Assembly: GCA_002477955.1 (NCBI GenBank)
Contig: DLLE01000012.1
Span: 1-25,685, forward strand
From: Treponema sp. UBA7570
GTDB taxonomy: Bacteria > Spirochaetota > Spirochaetia > Treponematales > Treponemataceae
Direction: 5' to 3'
DNA length: 25,685 nt
The notes under the pieces are model-generated. The model made no database searches. It saw only the letters and a list, made by a program, of their open reading frames with translations, and had not been told where the DNA came from. Shown here piece after piece: positions 1 to 7,666 of this stretch (position 1 is its first letter; each line of letters opens with the position of its first letter). The position numbers were made by a program, and so were the translations under genes.

Positions 1-1784
1 AGGCGAAAAAAGACGGATTCAGCGACAAATATCTTTCAAAAATTCTCAAGGTTGCAGAAAAAGACATCCGCAAACGCCGCAACGAGCTTGGAATTAAGGA
101 AGCATGGCTTAGAGTTCCTGTAAGCGGAGTAGAAAACGCCTGCTATTATTACTCGACTTACAACGCGGTTGACAAATCGACTGCCACAGACAACAAGAAA
201 AAAGTAATGATTCTTGGCGGCGGACCTAACAGAATCGGACAGGGAATCGAGTTCGACTACTGCTGCTGCCACGCCGCAATGCAGCTCAAAGAGCTTGGCT
301 ACGAGACAATAATCGTGAACTGCAACCCTGAGACAGTTTCCACAGACTATGACACTTCTGACAAACTCTATTTTGAGCCTGTAACAACTGAGGATGTTCT
401 TCAGATTTACGAGAAGGAAAAGCCTTTTGGCGTTATCGTTCAGTTTGGAGGACAGACTCCTCTCAATATTGCGCGCGAGCTTCAGGAAAACGGCGTGAAT
501 ATTCTCGGAACTTCAATCGACTCAATCGATATTGCCGAAGACCGCGACTTGTTCCGCCACATGATGGAAAAACTCGAAATCCCGATGCCGGAAAGCGGAA
601 TGGCTGTCAATTTTGACGAGGCAAAGGCAATTGCAGACAAAATCGGCTATCCGATTATGATTCGCCCGTCGTTTGTTCTTGGCGGACGGGGAATGGAAGT
701 TATCTACGACGAAAAGACTTTGCGCGAGTATGTTGAAAAGGCTGTCGGCGTAACCCCAGACCGCCCGCTTCTTATCGACCGCTTCCTTAAAAACGCGCTC
801 GAATGCGAGGCAGACGCTCTTGCAGATTCTGAGCATGTTTACATTCCGGCAGTTATGGAGCATATCGAGCTTGCAGGAATCCATTCTGGAGATTCTGCCT
901 GCGTTATTCCTCCGGTTTCAATTCCTCTTGCAAATCTTGAGACAATCAAGGAATACACAAAGAAAATTGCTGAGGCTCTCCATGTCTGCGGTCTTATGAA
1001 TATGCAGTACGCTATTGAGGACGGAAAAGTTTACGTAATCGAGGCGAATCCGCGCGCAAGCCGCACAGTTCCGCTAGTCTCAAAAGTCTGCGACACTCAG
1101 ATGGCGCGCCTTGCCACAAGAATGATGCTTGGAGAATCATTAAAATCTCTCGGGCTTAAAGACAAGGTTATTCCGTATTTTGGAGCGAAGGAGGCAGTTC
1201 TTCCGTGGGCAAGATTCCCGGGCGTTGACCCGATTCTCGGACCTGAAATGCGCTCGACTGGCGAGGTTCTCGGGCTTTCAGACAACTTCCCGCTCGCTTT
1301 CTACAAGGCTCAGGAAGCCGCAGGCGCAGAACTGCCGCACGCTCCAGCTCCGTGGGAAAACAAGAAAGTCCTGATTTCTCTTAGCGACAAAGAAGGCTTA
1401 AAAGGACAGGTTCTTTACATCGGAAAAACTCTTTCTAAGCTAGGATTCACTCTTGTATGCACGCAGGGAACTGCTGAATTCTACCGCGAAAACGGAATCA
1501 AATGCGAGGAAGTGAACAAGATTGGCGCCGGCCGCCCGGACGTTGTAGACATAATTATGAACAAGGAAGTCTGCCTTGTAATCAACACACCAAAGGCAAA
1601 ACGCAATTATGCCGAGGACAGAAAGACAATCCGCAAGGCGTGCCTTAAATACAAAGTTCCTTACATTACGACCTTGGCAGGCGCTTATGCCGCAGTTCAG
1701 GGAATCGAGGCTGTAAAGAACGGAAAAGGCGGCGAGGGCGGAGTAAAGTCTTTGCAGGAATATCACGCGATGATAAAACAGTAA
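1..1784 (+). CDS. carB: Carbamoyl-phosphate synthase large subunit, C-terminal half (5' partial)
   Basis: Makes carbamoyl phosphate from glutamine-derived ammonia, bicarbonate and two ATP, for pyrimidine and arginine synthesis in the cytoplasm. The frame is open from base 3, before the first internal ATG at 207, so the start lies outside the window. The visible part begins near the end of the oligomerisation region (GFSDKYL). The second synthetase unit follows, with its nucleotide-binding start ILGGGPNRIGQG and an ATP-grasp core containing RPSFVLGGRGMEV and EANPRASRTVP. The last ~140 residues form the MGS-like allosteric domain (KKVLISLSDKEG, TQGTAEFY, NTPKAKR). It stops at 1782-1784. Codons favour C endings and the gene is GC-richer than most neighbours. 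The alternative, the small subunit or a biotin carboxylase, does not fit the MGS tail. Confidence 0.97.
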   Translation, partial: AKKDGFSDKYLSKILKVAEKDIRKRRNELGIKEAWLRVPVSGVENACYYYSTYNAVDKSTATDNKKKVMILGGGPNRIGQGIEFDYCCCHAAMQLKELGYETIIVNCNPETVSTDYDTSDKLYFEPVTTEDVLQIYEKEKPFGVIVQFGGQTPLNIARELQENGVNILGTSIDSIDIAEDRDLFRHMMEKLEIPMPESGMAVNFDEAKAIADKIGYPIMIRPSFVLGGRGMEVIYDEKTLREYVEKAVGVTPDRPLLIDRFLKNALECEADALADSEHVYIPAVMEHIELAGIHSGDSACVIPPVSIPLANLETIKEYTKKIAEALHVCGLMNMQYAIEDGKVYVIEANPRASRTVPLVSKVCDTQMARLATRMMLGESLKSLGLKDKVIPYFGAKEAVLPWARFPGVDPILGPEMRSTGEVLGLSDNFPLAFYKAQEAAGAELPHAPAPWENKKVLISLSDKEGLKGQVLYIGKTLSKLGFTLVCTQGTAEFYRENGIKCEEVNKIGAGRPDVVDIIMNKEVCLVINTPKAKRNYAEDRKTIRKACLKYKVPYITTLAGAYAAVQGIEAVKNGKGGEGGVKSLQEYHAMIKQ

Positions 1785-1790
1785 ATTTCG

Positions 1791-1874
1791 GACAAGAGGC
1801 TGTAAGAGCGCGCAAAGCGCGTTGCGGAACAAAGTGAAGCAATGCAGGCGAAAGCCGGAACTCTGAAAGACTCG
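1791..1874 (-). repeat. Intergenic repeat copy, inverted orientation
   Basis: Read on the minus strand, this GC-richer block shows TTTCAGAGTTCCGGCTTTCG near its start and CGCTTTGCGCGCTCTTACAG near its end. These match in order the TTTTCAGGGTTCCGCCTTTC and GGCTTCGCCGCCCTTACA boxes of the copy at 14512-14640. It contains internal short hairpins (GCGCGCAAAGCGCG) and no sensible ORF. It follows carB directly and abuts the inverted-repeat element at 1876. Membership of the family is by eye and the middle is divergent. Confidence 0.55.
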
Positions 1875-1875
1875 G

Positions 1876-1973
1876 TTTTGGACTGTCCAAAAACAAAATA
1901 TGCAAAAGTTGCGTCGTCAAATGAAAATTTTTGAAAAACGCAACAGCTGCATAAAAAAATGGACAGTCCAAAA
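1876..1973. repeat. 98-bp inverted-repeat element (MITE-like or long hairpin)
   Basis: The ends are 14-bp perfect inverted repeats: TTTTGGACTGTCCA at 1876-1889 and its complement TGGACAGTCCAAAA at 1960-1973. Inside them a second imperfect pair (TGCAAAAGTTGCG at 1900-1912, CGCAACAGCTGCA at 1939-1951) continues the stem. Each terminal repeat also contains the near-palindrome TGGAC-W-GTCCA. No ORF spans it and no obvious target duplication flanks it. It could be a miniature mobile element, a protein-binding array or the transcription end of carB; the sequence alone does not decide. Confidence 0.6.
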
Positions 1974-2070
1974 TGGCCCCAAATAAAAAAGTTCACAATT
2001 TTCCCCCAAAAAAATACAGCAATTTCTAAAAAATCTTCAAAATTGCCGTAAAAATTACGAGGCATTCAAA

Positions 2071-3417
2071 ATGAAAGATTTTACAGTCGGAAAAACATAT
2101 CCGCAGCTTATAAACTACGCAATTCCCTTGATTTTGGGAAATTTTTTTCAATTGACTTATAATGCAGTCGATTCGATAATTCTCGGCCGTTTTGCAGGAA
2201 AAGAATGTCTTGCCGCTGTCGGAATTGCAAATCCCGTAATGAATATCATGATTTTTCTTATCGTTGGAATCTGTCTTGGCGCCAGCATAATCATGTCGGA
2301 GTTTTACGGCGCAAAAGACGAAAAAAAACTTAAAAACGAAATCAGCACTACAATAGCAATTGGTTTTTGCTTTACTCTTGCCGTAAGCGTCGTGTGCTTT
2401 ATTTTTGTAAAACAACTTTTGCGTGCAATCCGCTGTCCCGAAGATTTAATCGAACACACAGCAAATTATCTCCGCGTCGTATTCGCCGGACTGATTTTTA
2501 CTTTTTTTTACAATGTTTACGCTTCCGCCTTGCGCGCTGCCGGAGATTCAACTTCTCCAATCATCTGTGTTGCAATAAGCGCGGTTTTAAATGGAATTCT
2601 CGACTACTTTTTAGTTGCTGTCTGCGGTTTTGAAATGCACGGAGCGGCCTATGCAACAGTTGCCTCTCAGTTAATCAGCTGTATTTTAATAATCATCTAT
2701 GTTTACAAAAAAGTTCCGCTTCTCGCACTAAAACCGCGGGAATTCAAAGTTGAACGCTCGCTTATATTGCGGACAGTCAATTATTCCTGGGCAACGGCCT
2801 TGCAGCAATGCGTTTTGTATGTCGGAAAACTTTTGGTTCAGTGCGCGGTCAATCCTCTTGGAGTTGATGCAATCGCAACTTTCAACGCCGGAACAAAAAT
2901 TGACGATTTTTGCTACCAACCGACCCAGAGCATTGGACACACAATCACAACCTTTATGGCTCAAAACCGCGGAGCAAAAAAGCCGGCCCGCCAGCGTGAA
3001 GGTTTTTTAAAAGGCTTTTCGCTCGAATGGATTTATATTATTGTTACGTCAATTTTGGTTATTCTTTTTAGAAAACAGCTGGTTTTGCTTTTTGCAGGAC
3101 AAAACGAAAGCGAAGTTTTGCGTCTTGGCGAAAAATATCTTTTTGTCATGGCCTGCCTTTACTTTTTGCCGGCAACAACCAACGGAATTCAGGCATTTTT
3201 CCGCGGAACAGGCGACATAAAAATAACCGTAATCTCGACAACATCCCAGATAATTTTCCGCGTAATTTTCAGTTTTATTTTCTGCAAAATGTTTGGAATT
3301 ATCGGAACAGCCTATGCTTGTCTCGCCGGCTGGATTGCAATGCTCGCAGTTGAACTTCCAATTTTCTTTTTTGCCTGGAAAAATCTAAAAAAAGAAAGTC
3401 AGGGCGTTTCTCAATAA
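2071..3417 (+). CDS. MATE family efflux transporter
   Basis: An integral membrane exporter of 448 residues with about 12 hydrophobic segments, the normal size for the MATE family, which exports cationic drugs or metabolites in exchange for Na+ or H+. The N-terminus GKTYPQLINYAIPLILGNFF followed by LTYNAVDSIILGRFAGKE is typical of the bacterial NorM/DinF-like group. The second half repeats the fold (LRTVNYSWATALQQCVLY, QAFFRGTGDIK). A Shine-Dalgarno GAGG at about 2060 lies 8 nt before ATG 2071. The gene stands alone, separated from carB by the repeat elements. The substrate cannot be predicted. Confidence 0.93.
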   Translation: MKDFTVGKTYPQLINYAIPLILGNFFQLTYNAVDSIILGRFAGKECLAAVGIANPVMNIMIFLIVGICLGASIIMSEFYGAKDEKKLKNEISTTIAIGFCFTLAVSVVCFIFVKQLLRAIRCPEDLIEHTANYLRVVFAGLIFTFFYNVYASALRAAGDSTSPIICVAISAVLNGILDYFLVAVCGFEMHGAAYATVASQLISCILIIIYVYKKVPLLALKPREFKVERSLILRTVNYSWATALQQCVLYVGKLLVQCAVNPLGVDAIATFNAGTKIDDFCYQPTQSIGHTITTFMAQNRGAKKPARQREGFLKGFSLEWIYIIVTSILVILFRKQLVLLFAGQNESEVLRLGEKYLFVMACLYFLPATTNGIQAFFRGTGDIKITVISTTSQIIFRVIFSFIFCKMFGIIGTAYACLAGWIAMLAVELPIFFFAWKNLKKESQGVSQ

Positions 3418-3438
3418 AAACTAACTGTTTTTATTGAG
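3410..3438 (+). terminator. Hairpin overlapping the MATE stop codon
   Basis: CTCAATAAAAA (3410-3420) and TTTTTATTGAG (3428-3438) form a perfect 11-bp stem with a 7-nt loop, and the MATE stop codon lies in the left arm. The stem is AT-rich and no T-tract follows it directly, so it is an atypical terminator. It may instead protect the mRNA 3' end. Confidence 0.45.
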
Positions 3439-3534
3439 CCGGGCTTTTGCGTTATAAAATTGCTGCGCAATTTTTCCGTTCAGCCGCGCAGGCGCGTCCG
3501 AACCGCTTACGCGGCCAGCAATCCCTAACGCATG
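3438..3534 (+). repeat. Intergenic repeat copy (divergent)
   Basis: This GC-richer block between the MATE and haemolysin-III genes carries CCGGGCTTTT at its start and CAATCCCTAACGC at its end, boxes shared with the copies at 9683 and 14512. The inside is built from small hairpins: ATTGC-TGC-GCAAT at 3459-3471, and GCCGCG/CGCGGC at 3483 and 3510. The ends GCGTTA/TAACGC are inverted. Family membership is weaker than for the 9683 and 14512 pair. Confidence 0.45.
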
Positions 3535-3611
3535 CAAAAAAAATGCAACCTTTTTACAAAAAGAGTGTCTAATTTTTCAGAAAACAAATTCACAAAAATG
3601 CGAGGAAAATT

Positions 3612-4292
3612 ATGACACTCAAAAAAGAAAACAAAGCTTTTGAACAAAACAAAAAGTTACCTGTCAAACCTTACACTTTGGGCGAAGAAATTTTCAATTC
3701 CGTAAGCCATGGAGCGGGTTCGCTTCTGGCAATTGCAGCAATCGTACTTTTAATTGTTTTTTCGCCAAAAAGACCAATGGTAATTACGAGCGTTTCCATT
3801 TACGGCGCATCAATGATTCTTCTTTACACAATGTCTTGTCTTTACCATGCTTTTACAAATATGCGCGTAAAAAAAGTATTCCAAATTTTTGACCATGTTT
3901 CTATTTATCTTTTAATTGCAGGAACATACACGCCATATTGCCTTGTAAATCTCGGCGGAGCGTTCGGCTGGACAATGTTTGGAATAATCTGGGGACTTGC
4001 CGCTTTAGGAATTACAATCTACTCAGTTTTTGGCAATAAAATGCGAAAAATTAGTTCAATCACTTATATTTTAATGGGCTGGCTTGTTTTAGCCGCTTTT
4101 ATTCCATTAAAAAACGCATTGCCAAAATTAAGTTTTTCAATGCTTATTTGGGGCGGACTTATTTATACAGTCGGATTTGCATTTTACAGCGCAAAAAGCG
4201 TAAAATGGGCACATTCAATCTTCCATCTTTTTGTAATCGCAGGAAGCGTCCTGCACTTTTTCTCTGTCTTTTTTGCAATGAAATCTGCGTAA
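3612..4292 (+). CDS. Haemolysin III family (PAQR/TrhA-like) membrane protein
   Basis: A 226-residue, seven-helix membrane protein of the HlyIII/PAQR family. The diagnostic polar residues are present: S-x-x-H in VSHGAGS (H33), LYHAF (H79), FDHVSIYLLIAGTYTP (D94, H95), and the C-terminal HSIFH pair (H201, H205). In PAQR proteins these residues form a metal-binding, hydrolase-like site. Bacterial members have been linked to membrane-energetics or lipid homeostasis, and true haemolysin activity is doubtful. Shine-Dalgarno GAGGA at 3602-3606 precedes ATG 3612. The gene converges with the HDOD gene 47 bp downstream. Confidence 0.92.
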   Translation: MTLKKENKAFEQNKKLPVKPYTLGEEIFNSVSHGAGSLLAIAAIVLLIVFSPKRPMVITSVSIYGASMILLYTMSCLYHAFTNMRVKKVFQIFDHVSIYLLIAGTYTPYCLVNLGGAFGWTMFGIIWGLAALGITIYSVFGNKMRKISSITYILMGWLVLAAFIPLKNALPKLSFSMLIWGGLIYTVGFAFYSAKSVKWAHSIFHLFVIAGSVLHFFSVFFAMKSA

Positions 4293-4298
4293 AATTTT

Positions 4299-4322
4299 AC
4301 AGAAGAGCCGCATAAATTCTGT
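4299..4322. terminator. Weak bidirectional hairpin between convergent genes
   Basis: ACAGAA (4299-4304) and TTCTGT (4317-4322) can pair around a 12-nt loop in the gap between the convergent haemolysin-III and HDOD genes. An A-run follows on the plus strand and T/A-rich DNA lies on both sides. With only six pairs, this is a candidate only. Confidence 0.3.
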
Positions 4323-4339
4323 TTGAAAAAAAATCGAAT

Positions 4340-5836
4340 TTACTGCGACTCTTTGTCAAAAGCCTTTTCCAAACTGTCGCTAATTTTTTGCATCTGAATT
4401 TCGTTTGTAATATGAAATTTTGCCAAAACTTCCTGATCAAACTGATAAAAATCAATATCTTTTATCTGATAATGCGCAATCATATCCGAAAGATAAACAA
4501 TTTCGGTCAGCTTTTTAACATTTTCCGGAGCAAGGTCAGGTTCGTGATGATGCCGAATTACAGAAACAATAACTTCCGGAAAGTTCCACTTTTCTGCAAT
4601 TAAGGCACCAATTTCTCCATGGTTTACACCAGCGACAAGTTTTTCAAAAATATCCGGCTGAATTCCTTTTTGAGCGCAAATGTCTTTTATCCGGTTTATG
4701 TACGCAGGATGAGTTGTTTCAAAAATCAATTTTCCCATATCATGCAAAAGACCGCAGATATAAGAATCTTCGACTATAGTTCTATCCGATGAATAAAAAT
4801 TTCTTGCCAGATTGTAAGTATAAAAAGCTACACGATAAGCGTGTGTCCACAAGGCTTTTGTTTCTTCTCCAAGTGTATTCAAAACATTCATTGAACTTAC
4901 AGAAAGAATCATATTTTTTATTCCGCGAATTCCTACAAGTTTAACAGCGTCAGAAATACTTCGGCAAGGAGAAGCCAGGGCAAAAGTTGCAGAATTTACA
5001 AGTCTTAACAAATCGGAAGTAAGGGAAATGTCGCTGGAAATAAGCGTAGCAATTTCGCTCATTTTCGAATCCGGGTTGTTTAAAAGACGGTTTATCCGCA
5101 TGACGGAATCTGGAAATTGCGGCAACTCATCAATCAAATTGACAAATTCCCGGCTTACAACACTTAAATTATTTTGAGTTTTTTCGTCCAGCGGAAGAAT
5201 TATTCTTGTAATTGTTTCGCCATTTTCGCACAAAATCTGGAAATTTTCTTCTGTAAGTCCAATTTTTTCCAGTATCAAAATCATAATTATAAGCCCAAGT
5301 CCAGCACCTTCTGTTTCATCAAGAACCTGATTCGTTGCCTGATCAACCGAAGTATACTGCTGAGCCCGGCTGAGTTTGTCATGCATTCGTTTGTATTCTT
5401 CAACTGTCAATTCGGAATTATTACGAACTTCAATTTTGATTTTATTGTTGCGCGCCTGAAGAATAAGTTTTACGTAAAGTCCGGCTTTTTTCTGCAAATC
5501 AAGGTAATAACGAATATTAGAGAGTGTTTCCCTCTTAAAATTCTTTATACCTTCAGAATATTGCTCTGCGTTAAAAATATCGAGATTTTTCTGCTTAAAA
5601 AAGATTCTCTTTGTATTTGCTTTTTTACCGTTTGTCAAAAGCTCGTTCAAACAATACGTCAAATATTCTGACATTTGATTTTGATTCAATTCGTTTAAGA
5701 ACGCCTTCAACACCGAATCGATATAAGCTTCCATTTCTCGCGGAAGAGTATAAGTCGTTATCGAAAGAGGAATTCCAGCCCTTATGGCCATTTTGATTTT
5801 TGACAAATCGAGTTTTACTTTTTTAACAGGTGGCAT
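4340..5836 (-). CDS. GHKL ATPase-like / HDOD signalling protein
   Basis: A soluble 498-residue protein with two recognisable modules. Residues about 35-215 resemble a GHKL (histidine-kinase/anti-sigma-type) ATP-binding fold: an N-box-like LNELLTNGKKAN (E65, N69) and a G-box-like EGAGLGLIIM (176-185). No HisKA helix or phospho-acceptor His is evident. Residues about 235-435 form an HDOD domain starting LPQFPDSVMRINRLL. It keeps a full set of HD-type metal ligands: H332, H365-D366 in LLHDMGKL, H406, H429-H431 and D451. HDOD proteins are generally non-catalytic signalling scaffolds, so intact HD residues are notable. No Shine-Dalgarno precedes the ATG; a TATAAT lies 12 nt upstream on this strand. 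The gene is divergent from the one at 5881 across only 44 bp. Confidence 0.85.
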   Translation of the reverse strand: MPPVKKVKLDLSKIKMAIRAGIPLSITTYTLPREMEAYIDSVLKAFLNELNQNQMSEYLTYCLNELLTNGKKANTKRIFFKQKNLDIFNAEQYSEGIKNFKRETLSNIRYYLDLQKKAGLYVKLILQARNNKIKIEVRNNSELTVEEYKRMHDKLSRAQQYTSVDQATNQVLDETEGAGLGLIIMILILEKIGLTEENFQILCENGETITRIILPLDEKTQNNLSVVSREFVNLIDELPQFPDSVMRINRLLNNPDSKMSEIATLISSDISLTSDLLRLVNSATFALASPCRSISDAVKLVGIRGIKNMILSVSSMNVLNTLGEETKALWTHAYRVAFYTYNLARNFYSSDRTIVEDSYICGLLHDMGKLIFETTHPAYINRIKDICAQKGIQPDIFEKLVAGVNHGEIGALIAEKWNFPEVIVSVIRHHHEPDLAPENVKKLTEIVYLSDMIAHYQIKDIDFYQFDQEVLAKFHITNEIQMQKISDSLEKAFDKESQ

Positions 5837-5848
5837 AGCTATTTATAG

Positions 5849-5875
5849 ATTATAACTCAACTTTTCACTATTATA
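5849..5875. promoter_or_regulatory. Overlapping divergent promoters
   Basis: The 44-bp gap between the two divergent start codons holds ATTATA at 5849-5854 (TATAAT on the minus strand, 12 nt before the HDOD ATG) and TATTAT at 5869-5874 (6 nt before ATG 5881). Neither gene has a Shine-Dalgarno sequence. The -35 boxes are weak. Transcripts from these hexamers would have almost no leader. Confidence 0.4.
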
Positions 5876-5880
5876 AACAT

Positions 5881-7005
5881 ATGTTTGACGCTTTTCTTTC
5901 ACAAATGCTAATTGTTTTTTTGTTATTTATAGTCTGTGTAAGATTCTTTTTTGCACGAAATTTAACAATTGACTCTTGCTCTGTTCTTGCTCCAATTGCA
6001 TTTTTTCTTTCTCTCGCAAATATTTTTTTGTGGAATTTAACCGTACCAAACATCTTTCTTGCAGCTCTTTCATTTATCGTTTTCGCAACAAATTTCCGTG
6101 CAATTTTAAGACTTTTTTCAAGAGTTTTTGTCGACAGATATTCGGCTTTATTTTCAGTTTTTAGCATTTTGGAATTGATTTTGATTGTTTTTTCGGCAGT
6201 ATTTTTGATTTTAAACCGTCCTGTAAAAATTGAACCAAAAAATTTCAATTCAAAAAAAACAGTTTACCGTCTGAGCGGAAGCATTTCTCACGGATTTGAA
6301 CAACTTTTGCCAGGCGATTTTTTCTACAGCTCAACAGGAACCTTAAAAATCTACGAACCGTTGACAATTTCTTCAGAAAAAACTGAATTAAAGAAAATTT
6401 TTTCAGAAAATACAGAAACTACAACGCTTGAACTCCCTGCTCCAACACAAGAATTGACGCAAAAAAAGCAAAAACCAATAATTGTTTTTTGCGGAAGCGA
6501 AACTGCCGAAACTCAAGATTATGAACCTTATCTGCTTTTTTTGTCAAAAAAAGGCTTTACGGTTTTAGCGGCAGATTTTTATTCGCATGACTGCCTTTAT
6601 CTTCCTGGAATTCTCAATTCGCGTATTTTCAGAAAATTTATGTTTTTAAACGACAAAAATAATTTTCAAAAAACCGAAACCATAGCGGCAAAATTAAATC
6701 ACACAAATTCATACAAAGCGCTCGCGAAACTTGCGCAAAAACTTTATGGAAAAGATTTTCCGCTCTTTTTTGTGTTTGACAGCCTCGATTTTAAGTCAAT
6801 CTGCCAGATTACAGAAAATGCAGGAGTTCAAACCGCAGGATTTTTCAGTTTAAACACAATTCAAGAATACAAAACTTCAAAATTTGGATTTATCGAACAG
6901 ACAAATATTCCTCTTGCGAAAAAATACGGACTTTCGAGAGATTCTTCTCTCTTTATTCCACGCTACCTGGCAAATAAAACCGCAGAACAGATAGAATCTG
7001 AATGA
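5881..7005 (+). CDS. Membrane protein with alpha/beta-hydrolase-like C-terminal domain
   Basis: A 374-residue protein of unknown role. Residues 1-113 form about four transmembrane helices. After a polar linker of about 80 residues, residues 198-360 resemble the start of an alpha/beta-hydrolase fold: KPIIVFCGSETAE (strand plus oxyanion-like loop) and LSKKGFTVLAADFYSHDC. Where the nucleophile elbow G-x-S-x-G would be expected, the sequence reads PLFFVFDSLDF (294-304), without the glycines, so catalysis is doubtful. The gene is very AT-rich, with many TTT, AAA and ATT codons. No Shine-Dalgarno is seen before ATG 5881; another in-frame ATG at 5905 has none either. Function is not assigned. Confidence 0.75.
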   Translation: MFDAFLSQMLIVFLLFIVCVRFFFARNLTIDSCSVLAPIAFFLSLANIFLWNLTVPNIFLAALSFIVFATNFRAILRLFSRVFVDRYSALFSVFSILELILIVFSAVFLILNRPVKIEPKNFNSKKTVYRLSGSISHGFEQLLPGDFFYSSTGTLKIYEPLTISSEKTELKKIFSENTETTTLELPAPTQELTQKKQKPIIVFCGSETAETQDYEPYLLFLSKKGFTVLAADFYSHDCLYLPGILNSRIFRKFMFLNDKNNFQKTETIAAKLNHTNSYKALAKLAQKLYGKDFPLFFVFDSLDFKSICQITENAGVQTAGFFSLNTIQEYKTSKFGFIEQTNIPLAKKYGLSRDSSLFIPRYLANKTAEQIESE

Positions 7006-7059
7006 AACATAAAAAACAAACCGCTCTTTTTTTGAATGTCTACAGCTAATTAAAAACTA

Positions 7060-7088
7060 TAGACTATAAACTTTTATTCTTTTATACT
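7060..7088 (+). promoter_or_regulatory. Promoter of lspA (near-leaderless)
   Basis: TAGACT (7060-7065), a 17-nt spacer and TATACT (7083-7088) fit a housekeeping sigma-70 promoter (4/6 and 5/6). The predicted transcription start lies within about 2 nt of the lspA ATG at 7097, and no Shine-Dalgarno is present. Confidence 0.6.
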
Positions 7089-7096
7089 TTCAATTT

Positions 7097-7666
7097 ATGG
7101 ACACAGAAAATATCGTTGTGGAATTTAAAACAAAAACGTCTCTTTCAAAAAAATTGATTCCACTTATTTTAATGCTTCTTGTAATCGCTGCAGATCAGAT
7201 TACAAAGCAGTTAATTGTAAAAATTATTCCGCTTACTTTTCCACCAAGCATGGGCTCTTCTTTTTTTGGTGATTTTTTAAGAATTATACACGTTTGCAAT
7301 CCAGGAATTGCATTCAGCATAGGGCAGGGCTGGTCTTTAACTGCAAGAGCCTTTTTATTCCGCATAGTTCCGTTGTTTGTAATTATCTTAGTGCTTATTG
7401 TCTATTTTAGAAACGACGAATTCAGCTCACTTCAAAGATGGGCAATTGCAGGAATTGCCGGCGGCGGACTTGGAAATTTAATCGACCGTTTTTTCCGCAA
7501 AGAAGGCGTAATTGATTTTATTGATGTAAAATTCTACGGAATTTTTGGAATGGACCGCTGGCCAACATTTAATGTTGCAGACGCGGCGGTTGTAGTCTGC
7601 GGAATTCTTCTTTTAATCTCATTCGCATTTACAGTAAAAAAATCAAATTCAAATAAGGAGACATGA
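7097..7666 (+). CDS. lspA: Lipoprotein signal peptidase (signal peptidase II)
   Basis: Inner-membrane aspartic protease that removes the signal peptide of diacylglyceryl-modified prolipoproteins. At 189 residues with four hydrophobic segments it is a normal family length. It has the early motif AADQITKQLI (D33), NPGIAFSIG (68-76) and both catalytic aspartates: D130 in GNLIDRFF and D162 in FNVADAAV. The start ATG 7097 is well placed before the first helix but has no Shine-Dalgarno; a promoter -10 ends 8 nt upstream, so the mRNA is probably leaderless. The stop TGA overlaps an ATG (ATGA at 7663-7666) preceded by AAGGAG, pointing to a coupled downstream reading frame. The lipoprotein at 8247-9644 is a plausible client. 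Confidence 0.97.
   Translation: MDTENIVVEFKTKTSLSKKLIPLILMLLVIAADQITKQLIVKIIPLTFPPSMGSSFFGDFLRIIHVCNPGIAFSIGQGWSLTARAFLFRIVPLFVIILVLIVYFRNDEFSSLQRWAIAGIAGGGLGNLIDRFFRKEGVIDFIDVKFYGIFGMDRWPTFNVADAAVVVCGILLLISFAFTVKKSNSNKET

Noticed and set aside
522..884. Open frame of 120 codons antisense to carB
   Set aside because: It mirrors the strong codon bias of carB on the opposite strand, has no Shine-Dalgarno and no recognisable protein features.
2500..2512. Long T and A homopolymers (for example in the MATE and hydrolase-like genes) as phase-variation tracts
   Set aside because: Runs of 6-9 A or T are scattered throughout this AT-rich DNA and do not sit at starts or promoters in a switching arrangement.
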